A DNA stretch of 64,000 nt from Sipunculus nudus (lineage: Eukaryota; Annelida; Sipuncula; Golfingiida; Sipunculidae): positions 61,977,118-62,041,117 of the forward strand of contig CM049317.1 in the NCBI GenBank assembly GCA_026874595.1, read 5' to 3'. The number at the start of each line of letters is the position of its first letter. Position 1 is the stretch's first letter. Made by a program: the position numbers and the translations under genes. Below, piece after piece: positions 9,592 to 21,717 of this stretch. The notes beneath the pieces were generated by a model. It searched no databases. It was not told the DNA's origin and worked only from the letters and a program-made list of their open reading frames with translations.

Positions 9592-12500
9592 TTATGCCTT
9601 CATAATTGCTTTTCGGCACCATTTTCTGAAAAAATAATGTATTTTTCGGCTTTGCGGGGGTCTAATAATGTCAGAAATGGTAAAACACTGTAGGTAAATT
9701 CTGTTAAAATTAGAAAATGGGTCCCAGGAATCAATAAATGACTTTTTTATAGTAGCAGAATTATACATTTATGGTTTTCATTGAACGATATTGCTCTTAC
9801 TTTTGATATTAATGTTCACTAACCGGGACTGCTGTGTAGCCAGGGGACCCGTCTGTCACCATATGGTTCTTATCAGTGTGTATTTATAGGAAAATGCTGC
9901 ATTTCTGTTGTGATTTTGCCGTAAGCAAAGAATTAGCAAAGCATCAGCAAGGTGTAAGCAAAGGGATTATGCCTTCATAATTGCTCTTTGGCACCATTTT
10001 CTGAAGAAATCATGTATTTTTGGACTTTGCGGGGGTCTAATAATGTCAGAAATGGTAAAACATTGTAGGTAAATTGTGTTAAAATTGGAAAATGGGTCCA
10101 ATAAATCAATAAATGACTTTTTTAAAAATAGCAGAATTATACATTATCGGTTTTGATCGAACGATATTGCCCTTACTTTTGATATTAATGTTCACTATGC
10201 GGGACTGCTGTGTAGCCAGGGGACCCGTCTGTCACCATTTGGTTCTTATCAGTGTGTATTTTTAGGAAAATGCTGCATTTCTGTTGTGATTTTGCCGTAT
10301 GCAAAGAATTAGCAAAGCATCAGCAAAGTGTAAGCAAAGGGATTATGCTTTCATAGTTGCTTTTTTCACCATTTTCTGAAGAAATCATGTATTTTTGGAC
10401 TTTGCGGGGGTCTAATAATGTCAGAAATAGTAAAACACTGTAGGTAAATTGTGTTAAAATTGGAAAATGGGTCCAATAAATCAATAAATGACTTTTTAAA
10501 AATAGCAGAATTATACATTTATGGTTTTCATTGAACGATATTGCTCTTACTTTTGATATTAATGTTCACTAACCGGGACTGCTGTGTAGCCAGGGGACCC
10601 GTCTGTCACCATATGGTTCTTATCAGTGTGTATTTATAGGAAAATGCTGCATTTCTGTTGTGATTTTGCCGTAAGCAAAGAATTAGCAAAGCATCAGCAA
10701 GGTGTAAGCAAAGGGATTATGCCTTCATAATTGCTCTTTGGCACCATTTTCTGAAGAAATCATGTATTTTTGGACTTTGCGGGGGTCTAATAATGTCAGA
10801 AATGGTAAAACACTGTAGGTAAATTGTGTTAAAATTGGAAAATGGGTCGAAGAAATCAATAAATGACTTTTTTAAAAATTGCAGAAGTATACATTATCGG
10901 TTTTGATCGAACGATATTGCCCTTACTTTTGATATTAATGTTCACTTTCCGGGACTGTTGTGTAGCCAAGGGACCCATCTGTCACCATATGGTTCTTATC
11001 AGTGTGTATTTTTAGGAAAATGCTGCATTTCTGTTGTGATTTTGCCGTAAGCAAAGAATTAGCAAAGCATCAGCAAGGTGTAAGCAAAGGTATTATGCCT
11101 TCATAATTGCTTTTTGGCACCATTTTCTGAAGAAATAATGTATTTTTGGACTTTGTGGGGGTCTTATAATGTCAGAAATGGTAAAACATTGTAAGTTAAT
11201 CGTGCTAAAATGGAAGATGGGTCCAAGAAATCAATAAATGACTTTTTTTAAAAATAGAAGAATTATACATTTGCGGTTTTGATTGAACGATATTGGCCTT
11301 ACTTTTGATATTAATGTTCACTATCCGGGACTGCTGTGTAGCCAGGGGACCCGTCTGTCACCATATGGTTCATATCAGTGTGCATTTTTAGGAAAATGCT
11401 GCATTTCTGTTGTGATTTTGCTGTAAGCAAAGAATAAGCAAAGCATCAGCAAAGTGTAAGCAAAGGGATTATGCCTACATAGTTGCTTTTTTTCACCATT
11501 TTCTGAAGAAATCATGTATTTTTGGACTTTGCGGGGGTCTAATAATGTCAGAAATGGTAAAACATTGTAGGTAAATTCTGTTAAAATTAGAAAATGGGTC
11601 CCAGGAATCAATAAATGACTTTTTTATAGTAGCAGAATTATACATTTATGGTTTTCATTGAACGATATTGCTCTTACTTTTGATATTAATGTTCACTAAC
11701 CGGGACTGCTGTGTAGCCAGGGGACCCGTCTGTCACCATATGGTTCTTATCAGTGTGTATTTATAGGAAAATGCTGCATTTTGTTGTGATTTTGCCGTAA
11801 GCAAAGAATTAGCAAAGCATCAGCAAGGTGTAAGCAAAGGGATTATGCCTTCATAATTGCTCTTTGGCACCATTTTCTGAAGAAATAATGTATTTTTGGA
11901 CTTTGCGGGGGTCTAATAATGTCAGAAATGGTAAAACACTGTAGGTAAATTGTGTTAAAATTGGAAAATGGGTCCAAGAAATCAATAAATGACTTTTTTA
12001 AAAATTGCAGAATTATACATTATCGGTTTTGATCGAACGATATTGCCCTTACTTTTGATAATAATGTTCACTTTCCGGGACTGCTGTGTAGCCAGGGGAC
12101 CCGTCTGTCACCATATGGTTCTTATCAGTGTGTATTTTTAGGAAAATGCTGCATTTCTGTTGTGATTTTGCCGTAAGCAAAGAATTAGCAAAGCATCAGC
12201 AAAGTGTAAGCAAAGGGATTATGCCTTCATAATTGCTTTTTGGCACCATTTTCTGAAGAAATAATGTATTTTTTTGGCATTGCGGGGGTCTAATAATGTC
12301 AGAAATGGTGAAACACTGTAGGTAAATTGTGTTAAAATTGGAAAATGGGTCAAAGAAATCAATAAATGACTTTTTTAAAAATTGCAGAATTATACATTAC
12401 CGGTTTTGATTGAACAATATTGCCCTTACTTTTGATATTAATGTTCACTAACCGGGACTGCTGTGTAGCCAGGGGACCCGTCTGTCCCCATATGGGTCAT

Positions 12501-13344
12501 ATCAGTGTGTTTTTTAGGAAAATGCTGCATTTCTGTTGTGATTTTGCCGTAAGCAGAGAATTAGCAAAGCATCAGCAAGGTGTAAGCAAAGGGATTATGC
12601 CTTCATAATTGCTCTTTGGCACCATTTTCTGAAGAAATAATGTATTTTTGGACTTTGCAGGGGTCTAGTAATGTCTGAAATGGTGAAACACTGTAGGTAA
12701 ATTGTGTTAAAATTGGAAAATGGGTCAAAGAAATCAATAAATGACTTTTTTAAAAATAGCAGAATTATACATTTCCGGTTTTGATCGAACGATATTGCCC
12801 TTACTTTTGATATTAATGTTCACTAACCGGGACTGCTGTGTAGCCAGGGGACCCGTCTGTCTCCATATGGGTCATATCAGTGTGTATTTTTAGGAAAATG
12901 CTGCATTTCTGTTGTGATTTTGCCGTAAGCAAAGAATAAGCAAAGCATTAGCAAAGTGTAAGCAAAGGGATTATGCTTTCATGATTGCTTTTTGGCACAA
13001 TTTTCTGAAGAAATAATGTATTGTTGGACTTTGCTATGGTCTAATAATGTCAGAAATGGTAAAACACTGTAGGTAAATTGTGTTAAAATTGGAAAATGGG
13101 TCCCAGGAAACAATAAATGACTTTTTTATAGTAGCAGAATTATATATTTGTGGTTTGATTGCACGATATTGCCCTTACTTTTGATATTAATGTTCACTAA
13201 CCGGGACTGCTGTGTAGCCAGGGGACCCGTCTGTCCCCATATGGGTCATATCAGTGTGTATTTTTAGGAAAATGCTGCATTTCTGTTGTGATTTTGCCGT
13301 AAGCAAAGAATAAGCAAAGCATCAGCAAAGTGTAAGCAAAGGGA

Positions 13345-16300
13345 TTATGCCTTCATAATTGCTTTTTGGCACCATTTTCTGAAGAAATAATGTATTTTTT
13401 TGGCATTGCGGGGGTCTAATAATGTCAGAAATGGTGAAACACTGTAGGTAAATTGTGTTTAAATTGGAAAATGGGTCAAATAAATCTATAAATGACTTTT
13501 TTAAAAATAGCAGAATTATACATTTCCGGTTTTGATCGAACGATATTCCACTTACTTTTGATATTAATGTTCACTAACCGGGACTGCTGTGTAGCCAGGG
13601 GACCCGTCTGTTTCCATATGGGTCATATCAGTGCTTATTTTTAGTAAAATGTTTAATTTCTGTTGTGATTTTACTATAAGCAAAGAATAAGCAAAGCATA
13701 AAAAAAGTGTAAGCAAAGGGATTATGCCTGCATAGTTGCTTTTTGGCACCATTTTCTGAAGAAATAATGTATTTTTGGACTTTGCGGGGGGGCTTATAAT
13801 GTCAGAAATGGTAAAACATTGTAGGTAAATTGTGTTAAAATTGGAAAATGGGTCAAAGAAATCAATAAATGACTTTTTTTAAAAATTGCAGAATTATACA
13901 TTTGCGGTTTTGATTGAACGATATTGCCCTTACTTTTGATATTAATGTTCACTAACCGGGACTGCTGTGTAGCCAGGGGACCCGTCTGTTTTCCTATGGG
14001 TCATATCAGTGTGTATTTTTAGGAAAATGCTGCATTTCTGTTGTGATTTTGCCGTAAGCAAAAAATAAGCAAAGCATAAACAAAGTGTAAGCAAAGTAAT
14101 TATGCCTTCATAATTGCTTTTTTTTCACCATTCTCTGAAGAAATAATGTATTTTTGGACTTTGCGGGGGGGCTTATAATGTCAGAAATGGTAAAACATTG
14201 TAGGTAAATTGTGTTAAAATTGGAAAATGGGTCAAAGAAATCAATAAATGACTTTTTTTGAAAATTGCAGAATTATACATTACCGGTTTTGATTGAACAA
14301 TATTGCCCTTACTTTTGATATTAATGTTCACTTACCGGGACTGCTGTGTAGCCAGGGGACCCGTTTGTATCCATATGGGTCATATCAGTTTGTATTTTTA
14401 GGAAAATGCTGCATTTCTGTTGTGATTTTGCCGTAAGCAAAGAATTAGCAAAGCATCAGCAAGGTGTAAGCAAAGGGATTATGCCTTCATAATTGCTTTT
14501 TGGCACCATTTTCTGAAGAAATAATGTATTTTTGGACTTTGCGCGGGTCTTATAATGTCAGAAATGGTAAAACATTGTAAGTAAATTGTGTTAAAATTGG
14601 AAAATGGGTCCAAGAAATCAATAAATAACTTGTTAAAAATAGAAGAATTATACATTATCGGTTTTGATCGAACGATATTGCCCTTACTTTTGATATTAAT
14701 GTTCACTAAACGGGACTGCTGTGTAGCCAGGGGACCCGTCTGTCCCCATATGGGTCATATTAGTGTGTATTTTTAGGAAAATGCTGCATTTCTGTTGTGA
14801 TTTTGCCGTAAGCAAAGAATAAGCAAAGCATCAGCAAAGTGTAAGCAAAGGGATTATGCCTTCATAGTTGCTTTTTTTCACCATTTTCTGTAGAAATAAT
14901 GTATTTTTGGACTTTGCGATGGTCTATTAATGTCAGAAATGGTAAAACACTGTAGGTAAATTGTGTTAAAATTGGAAAATGGGTCCAATAAATCAATAAA
15001 TGACTTTTTTAAAAATTGCAGAATTATACATTACCGGTTTTGATTGAACAATATTGCCCTTACTTTTGATATTAATGTTCACTAACCGGGACTGCTGTGT
15101 AGCGAGGGGACCCGTCTGTCCCCATATGGGTCATATCAGTGTGTTTTTTTAGGAAAATGCTGCATTTCTTTTGAGATTTTGCCGTAAGCAAAGAATTAGC
15201 AAAGCATCAGCAAGGTGTAAGCAAAGGGATTATGCCTTCATAATTGCTCTTTGGCACCATTTTCTGAAGAAATAATGTATTTTTGGACTTTGCGGGGGTC
15301 TAATAATGTCAGAAATGGTAAAACACTGTAGGTAAATTGTGTTAAAATTGGAAAATGGGTCCAAGAAATCAATAAATGACTTTTTTAAAAATTGCAGAAT
15401 TATACATTTTCGGTTTTGATCGATCGATATTGCCCTTACTTTTGATATTAATGTTCACTTTCCGGGACTGCTGTGTAGCCAGGGGACCCGTCTGTCACCA
15501 TATGGTTCTTATCAGTGTGTATTTTTAGGAAAATGCTGCATTTCTGTTGTGATTTTGCTGTAAGCAAAGAATAAGCAAAGCATCAGCAAAGTGTAAGCAA
15601 AGGGATTATGCCTACATAGTTGCTTTTTTTCACCATTTTCTGAAGAAATCATGTATTTTTGGACTTTGCGGGGGTCTAATAATGTCAGAAATGGTAAAAC
15701 AATGTAGGTAAATTGTGTTAAAATTGGAAAATGGGTCCAATAAATCAATAAATGACTTTTTTAAAAATAGCAGAATTATACATTATCGGTTTTGATCGAA
15801 CGATATTGCCCTTACTTTTGATATTAATGTTCACTATGCGGGACTGCTGTGTAGCCAGGGGACCCGTCTGTCACCATTTGGTTCTTATCAGTGTGTATTT
15901 TTAGGAAAATGCTGCATTTCTGTTGTGATTTTGCCGTATGCAAAGAATTAGCAAAGCATCAGCAAAGTGTAAGCAAAGGGATTATGCTTTCATAGTTGCT
16001 TTTTTCACCATTTTCTGAAGAAATCATGTATTTTTGGACTTTGCGGGGGTCTAATAATGTCAGAAATAGTAAAACACTGTAGGAAAATTGTGTTAAAATT
16101 GGAAAATGGGTCCAATAAATCAATAAATGACTTTTTAAAAATAGCAGAATTATACATTATCGGTTTTGATCGAACGATATTGCCCTCATTTTTGATATTA
16201 ATGTTCACTATGCGGGACTGCTGTGTAGCGAGGGGACCCGTCTGTCCCCATATGGGTCATATCAGTGTGTTTTTTAGGAAAATGCTGCATTTCTTTTGAG

Positions 16301-19300
16301 ATTTTGCCGTAAGCAAAGAATTAGCAAATCATCAGCAAGGTGTAAGCAAAGGGATTATGCCTTCATAATTGCTCTTTGGCACCATTTTCTGAAGAAATAA
16401 TGTATTTTTGGACTTTGCGGGGGTCTAATAATGTCAGAAATGGTAAAACACTGTAGGTAAATTGTGTTAAAATTGGAAAATGGGTCCAAGAAATCAATAA
16501 ATGACTTTTTTAAAAATTGCAGAATTATACATTTTCGGTTTTGATCGATCGATATTGCCCTTACTTTTGATATTAATGTTCACTTTCCGGGACTGCTGTG
16601 TAGCCAGGGGACCCGTCTGTCACCATATGGTTCTTATCAGTGTGTATTTTTAGGAAAATGCTGCATTTCTGTTGTGATTTTGCCGTAAGCAAAGAATTAG
16701 CAAAGCATCAGCAAAGTGTAAGCAAAGGGATTATGCCTTCATAGTTGCTTTTTTTCACCATTTTCTGAAGAAATCATGTATTTTCGGACTTTGCGGGGGT
16801 CTAATAATGTCAGAAATGGTAAAACACTGTAGGTAAATTGTGTTAAAATTGGAAAATGGGTCGAAGAAATCAATAAATGACTTTTTTAAAAATTGCAGAA
16901 GTATACATTATCGGTTTTGATCGAACGATATTGCCCTTACTTTTGATATTAATGTTCACTTTCCGGGACTGTTGTGTAGCCAAGGGACCCATCTGTCACC
17001 ATATGGTTCTTATCAGTGTGTATTTTTAGGAAAATGCTGCATTTCTGTTGTGATTTTGCCGTAAGCAAAGAATTAGCAAAGCATCAGCAAGGTGTAAGCA
17101 AAGGTATTATGCCTTCATAATTGCTTTTTGGCACCATTTTCTGAAGAAATAATGTATTTTTGGACTTTGTGGGGGTCTTATAATGTCAGAAATGGTAAAA
17201 CATTGTAAGTTAATCGTGCTAAAATGGAAGATGGGTCCAAGAAATCAATAAATGACTTTTTTTAAAAATAGAAGAATTATACATTTGCGGTTTTGATTGA
17301 ACGATATTGGCCTTACTTTTGATATTAATGTTCACTATCCGGGACTGCTGTGTAGCCAGGGGACCCGTCTGTCACCATATGGTTCATATCAGTGTGCATT
17401 TTTAGGAAAATGCTGCATTTCTGTTGTGATTTTGCTGTAAGCAAAGAATAAGCAAAGCATCAGCAAAGTGTAAGCAAAGGGATTATGCCTACATAGTTGC
17501 TTTTTTTCACCATTTTCTGAAGAAATCATGTATTTTTGGACTTTGCGGGGGTCTAATAATGTCAGAAATGGTAAAACATTGTAGGTAAATTCTGTTAAAA
17601 TTAGAAAATGGGTCCCAGGAATCAATAAATGACTTTTTTATAGTAGCAGAATTATACATTTATGGTTTTCATTGAACGATATTGCTCTTACTTTTGATAT
17701 TAATGTTCACTAACCGGGACTGCTGTGTAGCCAGGGGACCCGTCTGTCACCATATGGTTCTTATCAGTGTGTATTTATAGGAAAATGCTGCATTTTGTTG
17801 TGATTTTGCCGTAAGCAAAGAATTAGCAAAGCATCAGCAAGGTGTAAGCAAAGGGATTATGCCTTCATAATTGCTCTTTGGCACCATTTTCTGAAGAAAT
17901 AATGTATTTTTGGACTTTGCGGGGGTCTAATAATGTCAGAAATGGTAAAACACTGTAGGTAAATTGTGTTAAAATTGGAAAATGGGTCCAAGAAATCAAT
18001 AAATGACTTTTTTAAAAATTGCAGAATTATACATTATCGGTTTTGATCGAACGATATTGCCCTTACTTTTGATAATAATGTTCACTTTCCGGGACTGCTG
18101 TGTAGCCAGGGGACCCGTCTGTCACCATATGGTTCTTATCAGTGTGTATTTTTAGGAAAATGCTGCATTTCTGTTGTGATTTTGCCGTAAGCAAAGAATT
18201 AGCAAAGCATCAGCAAAGTGTAAGCAAAGGGATTATGCCTTCATAATTGCTTTTTGGCACCATTTTCTGAAGAAATAATGTATTTTTTTGGCATTGCGGG
18301 GGTCTAATAATGTCAGAAATGGTGAAACACTGTAGGTAAATTGTGTTAAAATTGGAAAATGGGTCAAAGAAATCAATAAATGACTTTTTTAAAAATTGCA
18401 GAATTATACATTACCGGTTTTGATTGAACAATATTGCCCTTACTTTTGATATTAATGTTCACTAACCGGGACTGCTGTGTAGCCAGGGGACCCGTCTGTC
18501 CCCATATGGGTCATATCAGTGTGTTTTTTAGGAAAATGCTGCATTTCTGTTGTGATTTTGCCGTAAGCAGAGAATTAGCAAAGCATCAGCAAGGTGTAAG
18601 CAAAGGGATTATGCCTTCATAATTGCTCTTTGGCACCATTTTCTGAAGAAATAATGTATTTTTGGACTTTGCAGGGGTCTAGTAATGTCTGAAATGGTGA
18701 AACACTGTAGGTAAATTGTGTTAAAATTGGAAAATGGGTCAAAGAAATCAATAAATGACTTTTTTAAAAATAGCAGAATTATACATTTCCGGTTTTGATC
18801 GAACGATATTGCCCTTACTTTTGATATTAATGTTCACTAACCGGGACTGCTGTGTAGCCAGGGGACCCGTCTGTCTCCATATGGGTCATATCAGTGTGTA
18901 TTTTTAGGAAAATGCTGCATTTCTGTTGTGATTTTGCCGTAAGCAAAGAATAAGCAAAGCATTAGCAAAGTGTAAGCAAAGGGATTATGCTTTCATGATT
19001 GCTTTTTGGCACAATTTTCTGAAGAAATAATGTATTGTTGGACTTTGCTATGGTCTAATAATGTCAGAAATGGTAAAACACTGTAGGTAAATTGTGTTAA
19101 AATTGGAAAATGGGTCCCAGGAAACAATAAATGACTTTTTTATAGTAGCAGAATTATATATTTGTGGTTTGATTGCACGATATTGCCCTTACTTTTGATA
19201 TTAATGTTCACTAACCGGGACTGCTGTGTAGCCAGGGGACCCGTCTGTCCCCATATGGGTCATATCAGTGTGTATTTTTAGGAAAATGCTGCATTTCTGT

Positions 19301-19358
19301 TGTGATTTTGCCGTAAGCAAAGAATAAGCAAAGCATCAGCAAAGTGTAAGCAAAGGGA
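13345..19358. repeat. HOR unit 3, 16 monomers, 6014 bp
   Basis: Monomers start at 13345, 13722, 14100, 14479, 14854, 15230, 15606, 15982, 16355, 16731, 17107, 17483, 17857, 18233, 18609 and 18985. Type a is 377 bp because its A-run (CATAAAAAAAGTG) is one A shorter. Type b is only 378 bp: the internal 94-bp duplication is absent and the middle reads like type c. Monomer 14479 has a distinctive ATAACTTGTTAAAAATAG segment. Compared with unit 2, the monomers between 15606 and 16355 are rearranged. The same unit recurs at 28958-34971. Confidence 0.93.
13722..14099. repeat. Type b monomer with a c-type conversion patch, no duplication (378 bp)
   Basis: It starts as type b (TTATGCCTGCATAG) and ends as type b (ATTTGCGGTTTTGATTG, CTGTTTTCCTATGGG, GCATAAACAAAG). 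In between, about 13788-13880 reads as type c (GCGGGGGGGCTTATAATG, GGGTCAAAGAAATC, GACTTTTTTT). Type c sequence with type b on both sides indicates gene conversion, which also removed the 94-bp duplication. The same monomer lies at 29335-29712. Confidence 0.88.
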
Positions 19359-21717
19359 TTATGCCTTCATAATTGCTTTTTGGCACCATTTTCTGAAGAA
19401 ATAATGTATTTTTTTGGCATTGCGGGGGTCTAATAATGTCAGAAATGGTGAAACACTGTAGGTAAATTGTGTTTAAATTGGAAAATGGGTCAAATAAATC
19501 TATAAATGACTTTTTTAAAAATAGCAGAATTATACATTTCCGGTTTTGATCGAACGATATTCCACTTACTTTTGATATTAATGTTCACTAACCGGGACTG
19601 CTGTGTAGCCAGGGGACCCGTCTGTTTCCATATGGGTCATATCAGTGCTTATTTTTAGTAAAATGTTTAATTTCTGTTGTGATTTTACTATAAGCAAAGA
19701 ATAAGCAAAGCATAAAAAAAAGTGTAAGCAAAGGGATTATGCCTGCATAGTTGCTTTTTGGCACCATTTTCTGAAGAAATAATGTATTTTTGGACTTTGC
19801 GGGGGTCTAATAATGTCAGAAATGGTAAAACATTGTAGGTAAATTGAGTTAAAATTGGAAAATGGGTCCAATAAATCAATAAATGACTTTGACTTTTTTA
19901 AAAATTGCAGAATTTGCAGAAATGGTAAAACACTGTAGATAAATTGTGTTAAAATTGAAAAATGGGTCCAATAAATCAATAAATGACTTTTTTAAAAATT
20001 GCAGAATTATACATTTGCGGTTTTGATTGAACGATATTGCCCTTACTTTTGATATTAATGTTCACTAACCGGGACTGCTGTGTAGCCAGGGGACCCGTCT
20101 GTTTTCCTATGGGTCATATCAGTGTGTATTTTTAGGAAAATGCTGCATTTCTGTTGTGATTTTGCCGTAAGCAAAAAATAAGCAAAGCATAAACAAAGTG
20201 TAAGCAAAGTAATTATGCCTTCATAATTGCTTTTTTTTCACCATTCTCTGAAGAAATAATGTATTTTTGGACTTTGCGGGGGGGCTTATAATGTCAGAAA
20301 TGGTAAAACATTGTAGGTAAATTGTGTTAAAATTGGAAAATGGGTCAAAGAAATCAATAAATGACTTTTTTTGAAAATTGCAGAATTATACATTACCGGT
20401 TTTGATTGAACAATATTGCCCTTACTTTTGATATTAATGTTCACTTACCGGGACTGCTGTGTAGCCAGGGGACCCGTCTGTATCCATATGGGTCATATCA
20501 GTTTGTATTTTTAGGAAAATGCTGCATTTCTGTTGTGATTTTGCCGTAAGCAAAGAATTAGCAAAGCATCAGCAAGGTGTAAGCAAAGGGATTATGCCTT
20601 CATAATTGCTTTTTGGCACCATTTTCTGAAGAAATAATGTATTTTTGGACTTTGCGCGGGTCTTATAATGTCAGAAATGGTAAAACATTGTAAGTAAATT
20701 GTGTTAAAATTGGAAAATGGGTCCAAGAAATCAATAAATGACTTTTTTAAAAATAGAAGAATTATACATTATCGGTTTTGATCGAACGATATTGCCCTTA
20801 CTTTTGATATTAATGTTCACTAAACGGGACTGCTGTGTAGCCAGGGGACCCGTCTGTCCCCATATGGGTCATATTAGTGTGTATTTTTAGGAAAATGCTG
20901 CATTTCTGTTGTGATTTTGCCGTAAGCAAAGAATAAGCAAAGCATCAGCAAAGTGTAAGCAAAGGGATTATGCCTTCATAGTTGCTTTTTTTCACCATTT
21001 TCTGTAGAAATGATGTATTTTTGGACTTTGCGATGGTCTAATAATGTCAGAAATGGTAAAACACTGTAGGTAAATTGTGTTAAAATTGGAAAATGGGTCC
21101 AATAAATCAATAAATGACTTTTTTAAAAATTGCAGAATTATACATTACCGGTTTTGATTGAACAATATTGCCCTTACTTTTGATATTAATGTTCACTAAC
21201 CGGGACTGCTGTGTAGCCAGGGGACCCGTCTGTCTCCATATGGGTCATATCAGTGTGTATTTTTAGGAAAATGCTGCGTTTCTGTTGTGATTTTGCCGTA
21301 AGCAAAGAATAAGCAAAGCATTAGCAAAGTGTAAGCAAAGGGATTATGCTTTCATGATTGCTTTTTGGCACAATTTTCTGAAGAAATAATGTATTGTTGG
21401 ACTTTGCTATGGTCTAATAATGTCAGAAATGGTAAAACACTGTAGGTAAATTGTGTTAAAATTGGAAAATGGGTCCCAGGAAACAATAAATGACTTTTTT
21501 ATAGTAGCAGAATTATATATTTGTGGTTTGATTGCACGATATTGCCCTTACTTTTGATATTAATGTTCACTAACCGGGACTGCTGTGTAGCCAGGGGACC
21601 CGTCTGTCCCCATATGGGTCATATCAGTGTGTATTTTTAGGAAAATGCTGCATTTCTGTTGTGATTTTGCCGTAAGCAAAGAATAAGCAAAGCATCAGCA
21701 AAGTGTAAGCAAAGGGA
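19359..21717. repeat. HOR unit 4, truncated 6-monomer unit, 2359 bp
   Basis: Monomers start at 19359, 19737, 20213, 20592, 20968 and 21344. The first four match types a, b (476 bp), c and d' of unit 2. Monomer 20968 is a hybrid leading straight into a type r monomer, so the middle 13 monomers of the 19-mer are missing. The next unit then starts normally at 21718. This is what an in-register unequal exchange between two different monomers of the 19-mer would leave. Confidence 0.93.
20968..21343. repeat. Hybrid monomer that shortens HOR unit 4
   Basis: The 5' part (TTTTCTGTAGAAATGATG, TTTGCGATGG, TTGAACAATATTG) matches the monomer at 7714. From GTAGCCAGGGG and CTGTCTCCATATGGG on (GCATTAGCAAAG) it matches type q. 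The switch lies between about 21165 and 21218. A private GCTGCGTTTCTG lies near 21273. The length remains 376 bp, so the exchange was in register within the monomer. Confidence 0.9.

Larger units (their letters stand above)
6105..13344. repeat. HOR unit 2, 19 monomers, 7240 bp
   Basis: Monomers start at 6105, 6483, 6959, 7338, 7714, 8090, 8466, 8842, 9218, 9592, 9967, 10343, 10717, 11093, 11469, 11843, 12219, 12595 and 12971. Type b is the 476-bp form. Type a carries TCAAATAAATCTATAAAT, where units 1 and 7-11 have TCAAAGAAATCTATAAAT. Monomer 7714 joins a GCGATGGTCT-type 5' half to a CTTTTGAGATTTTG-type 3' end. The same 19 monomers in the same order and lengths recur at 21718-28957. Confidence 0.93.
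6105..21717. repeat. 15,613-bp super-repeat, copy 1
   Basis: Three successive HOR units (7240, 6014 and 2359 bp) form one block. The first two recur in the same order directly afterwards at a constant offset of 15,613 bp. The block shares markers absent elsewhere: the 476-bp or 378-bp type b, the TCAAATAAATCTATAAAT form of type a, and GCATAAACAAAG in type b. This is a repeat level above the HOR. Confidence 0.93.
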
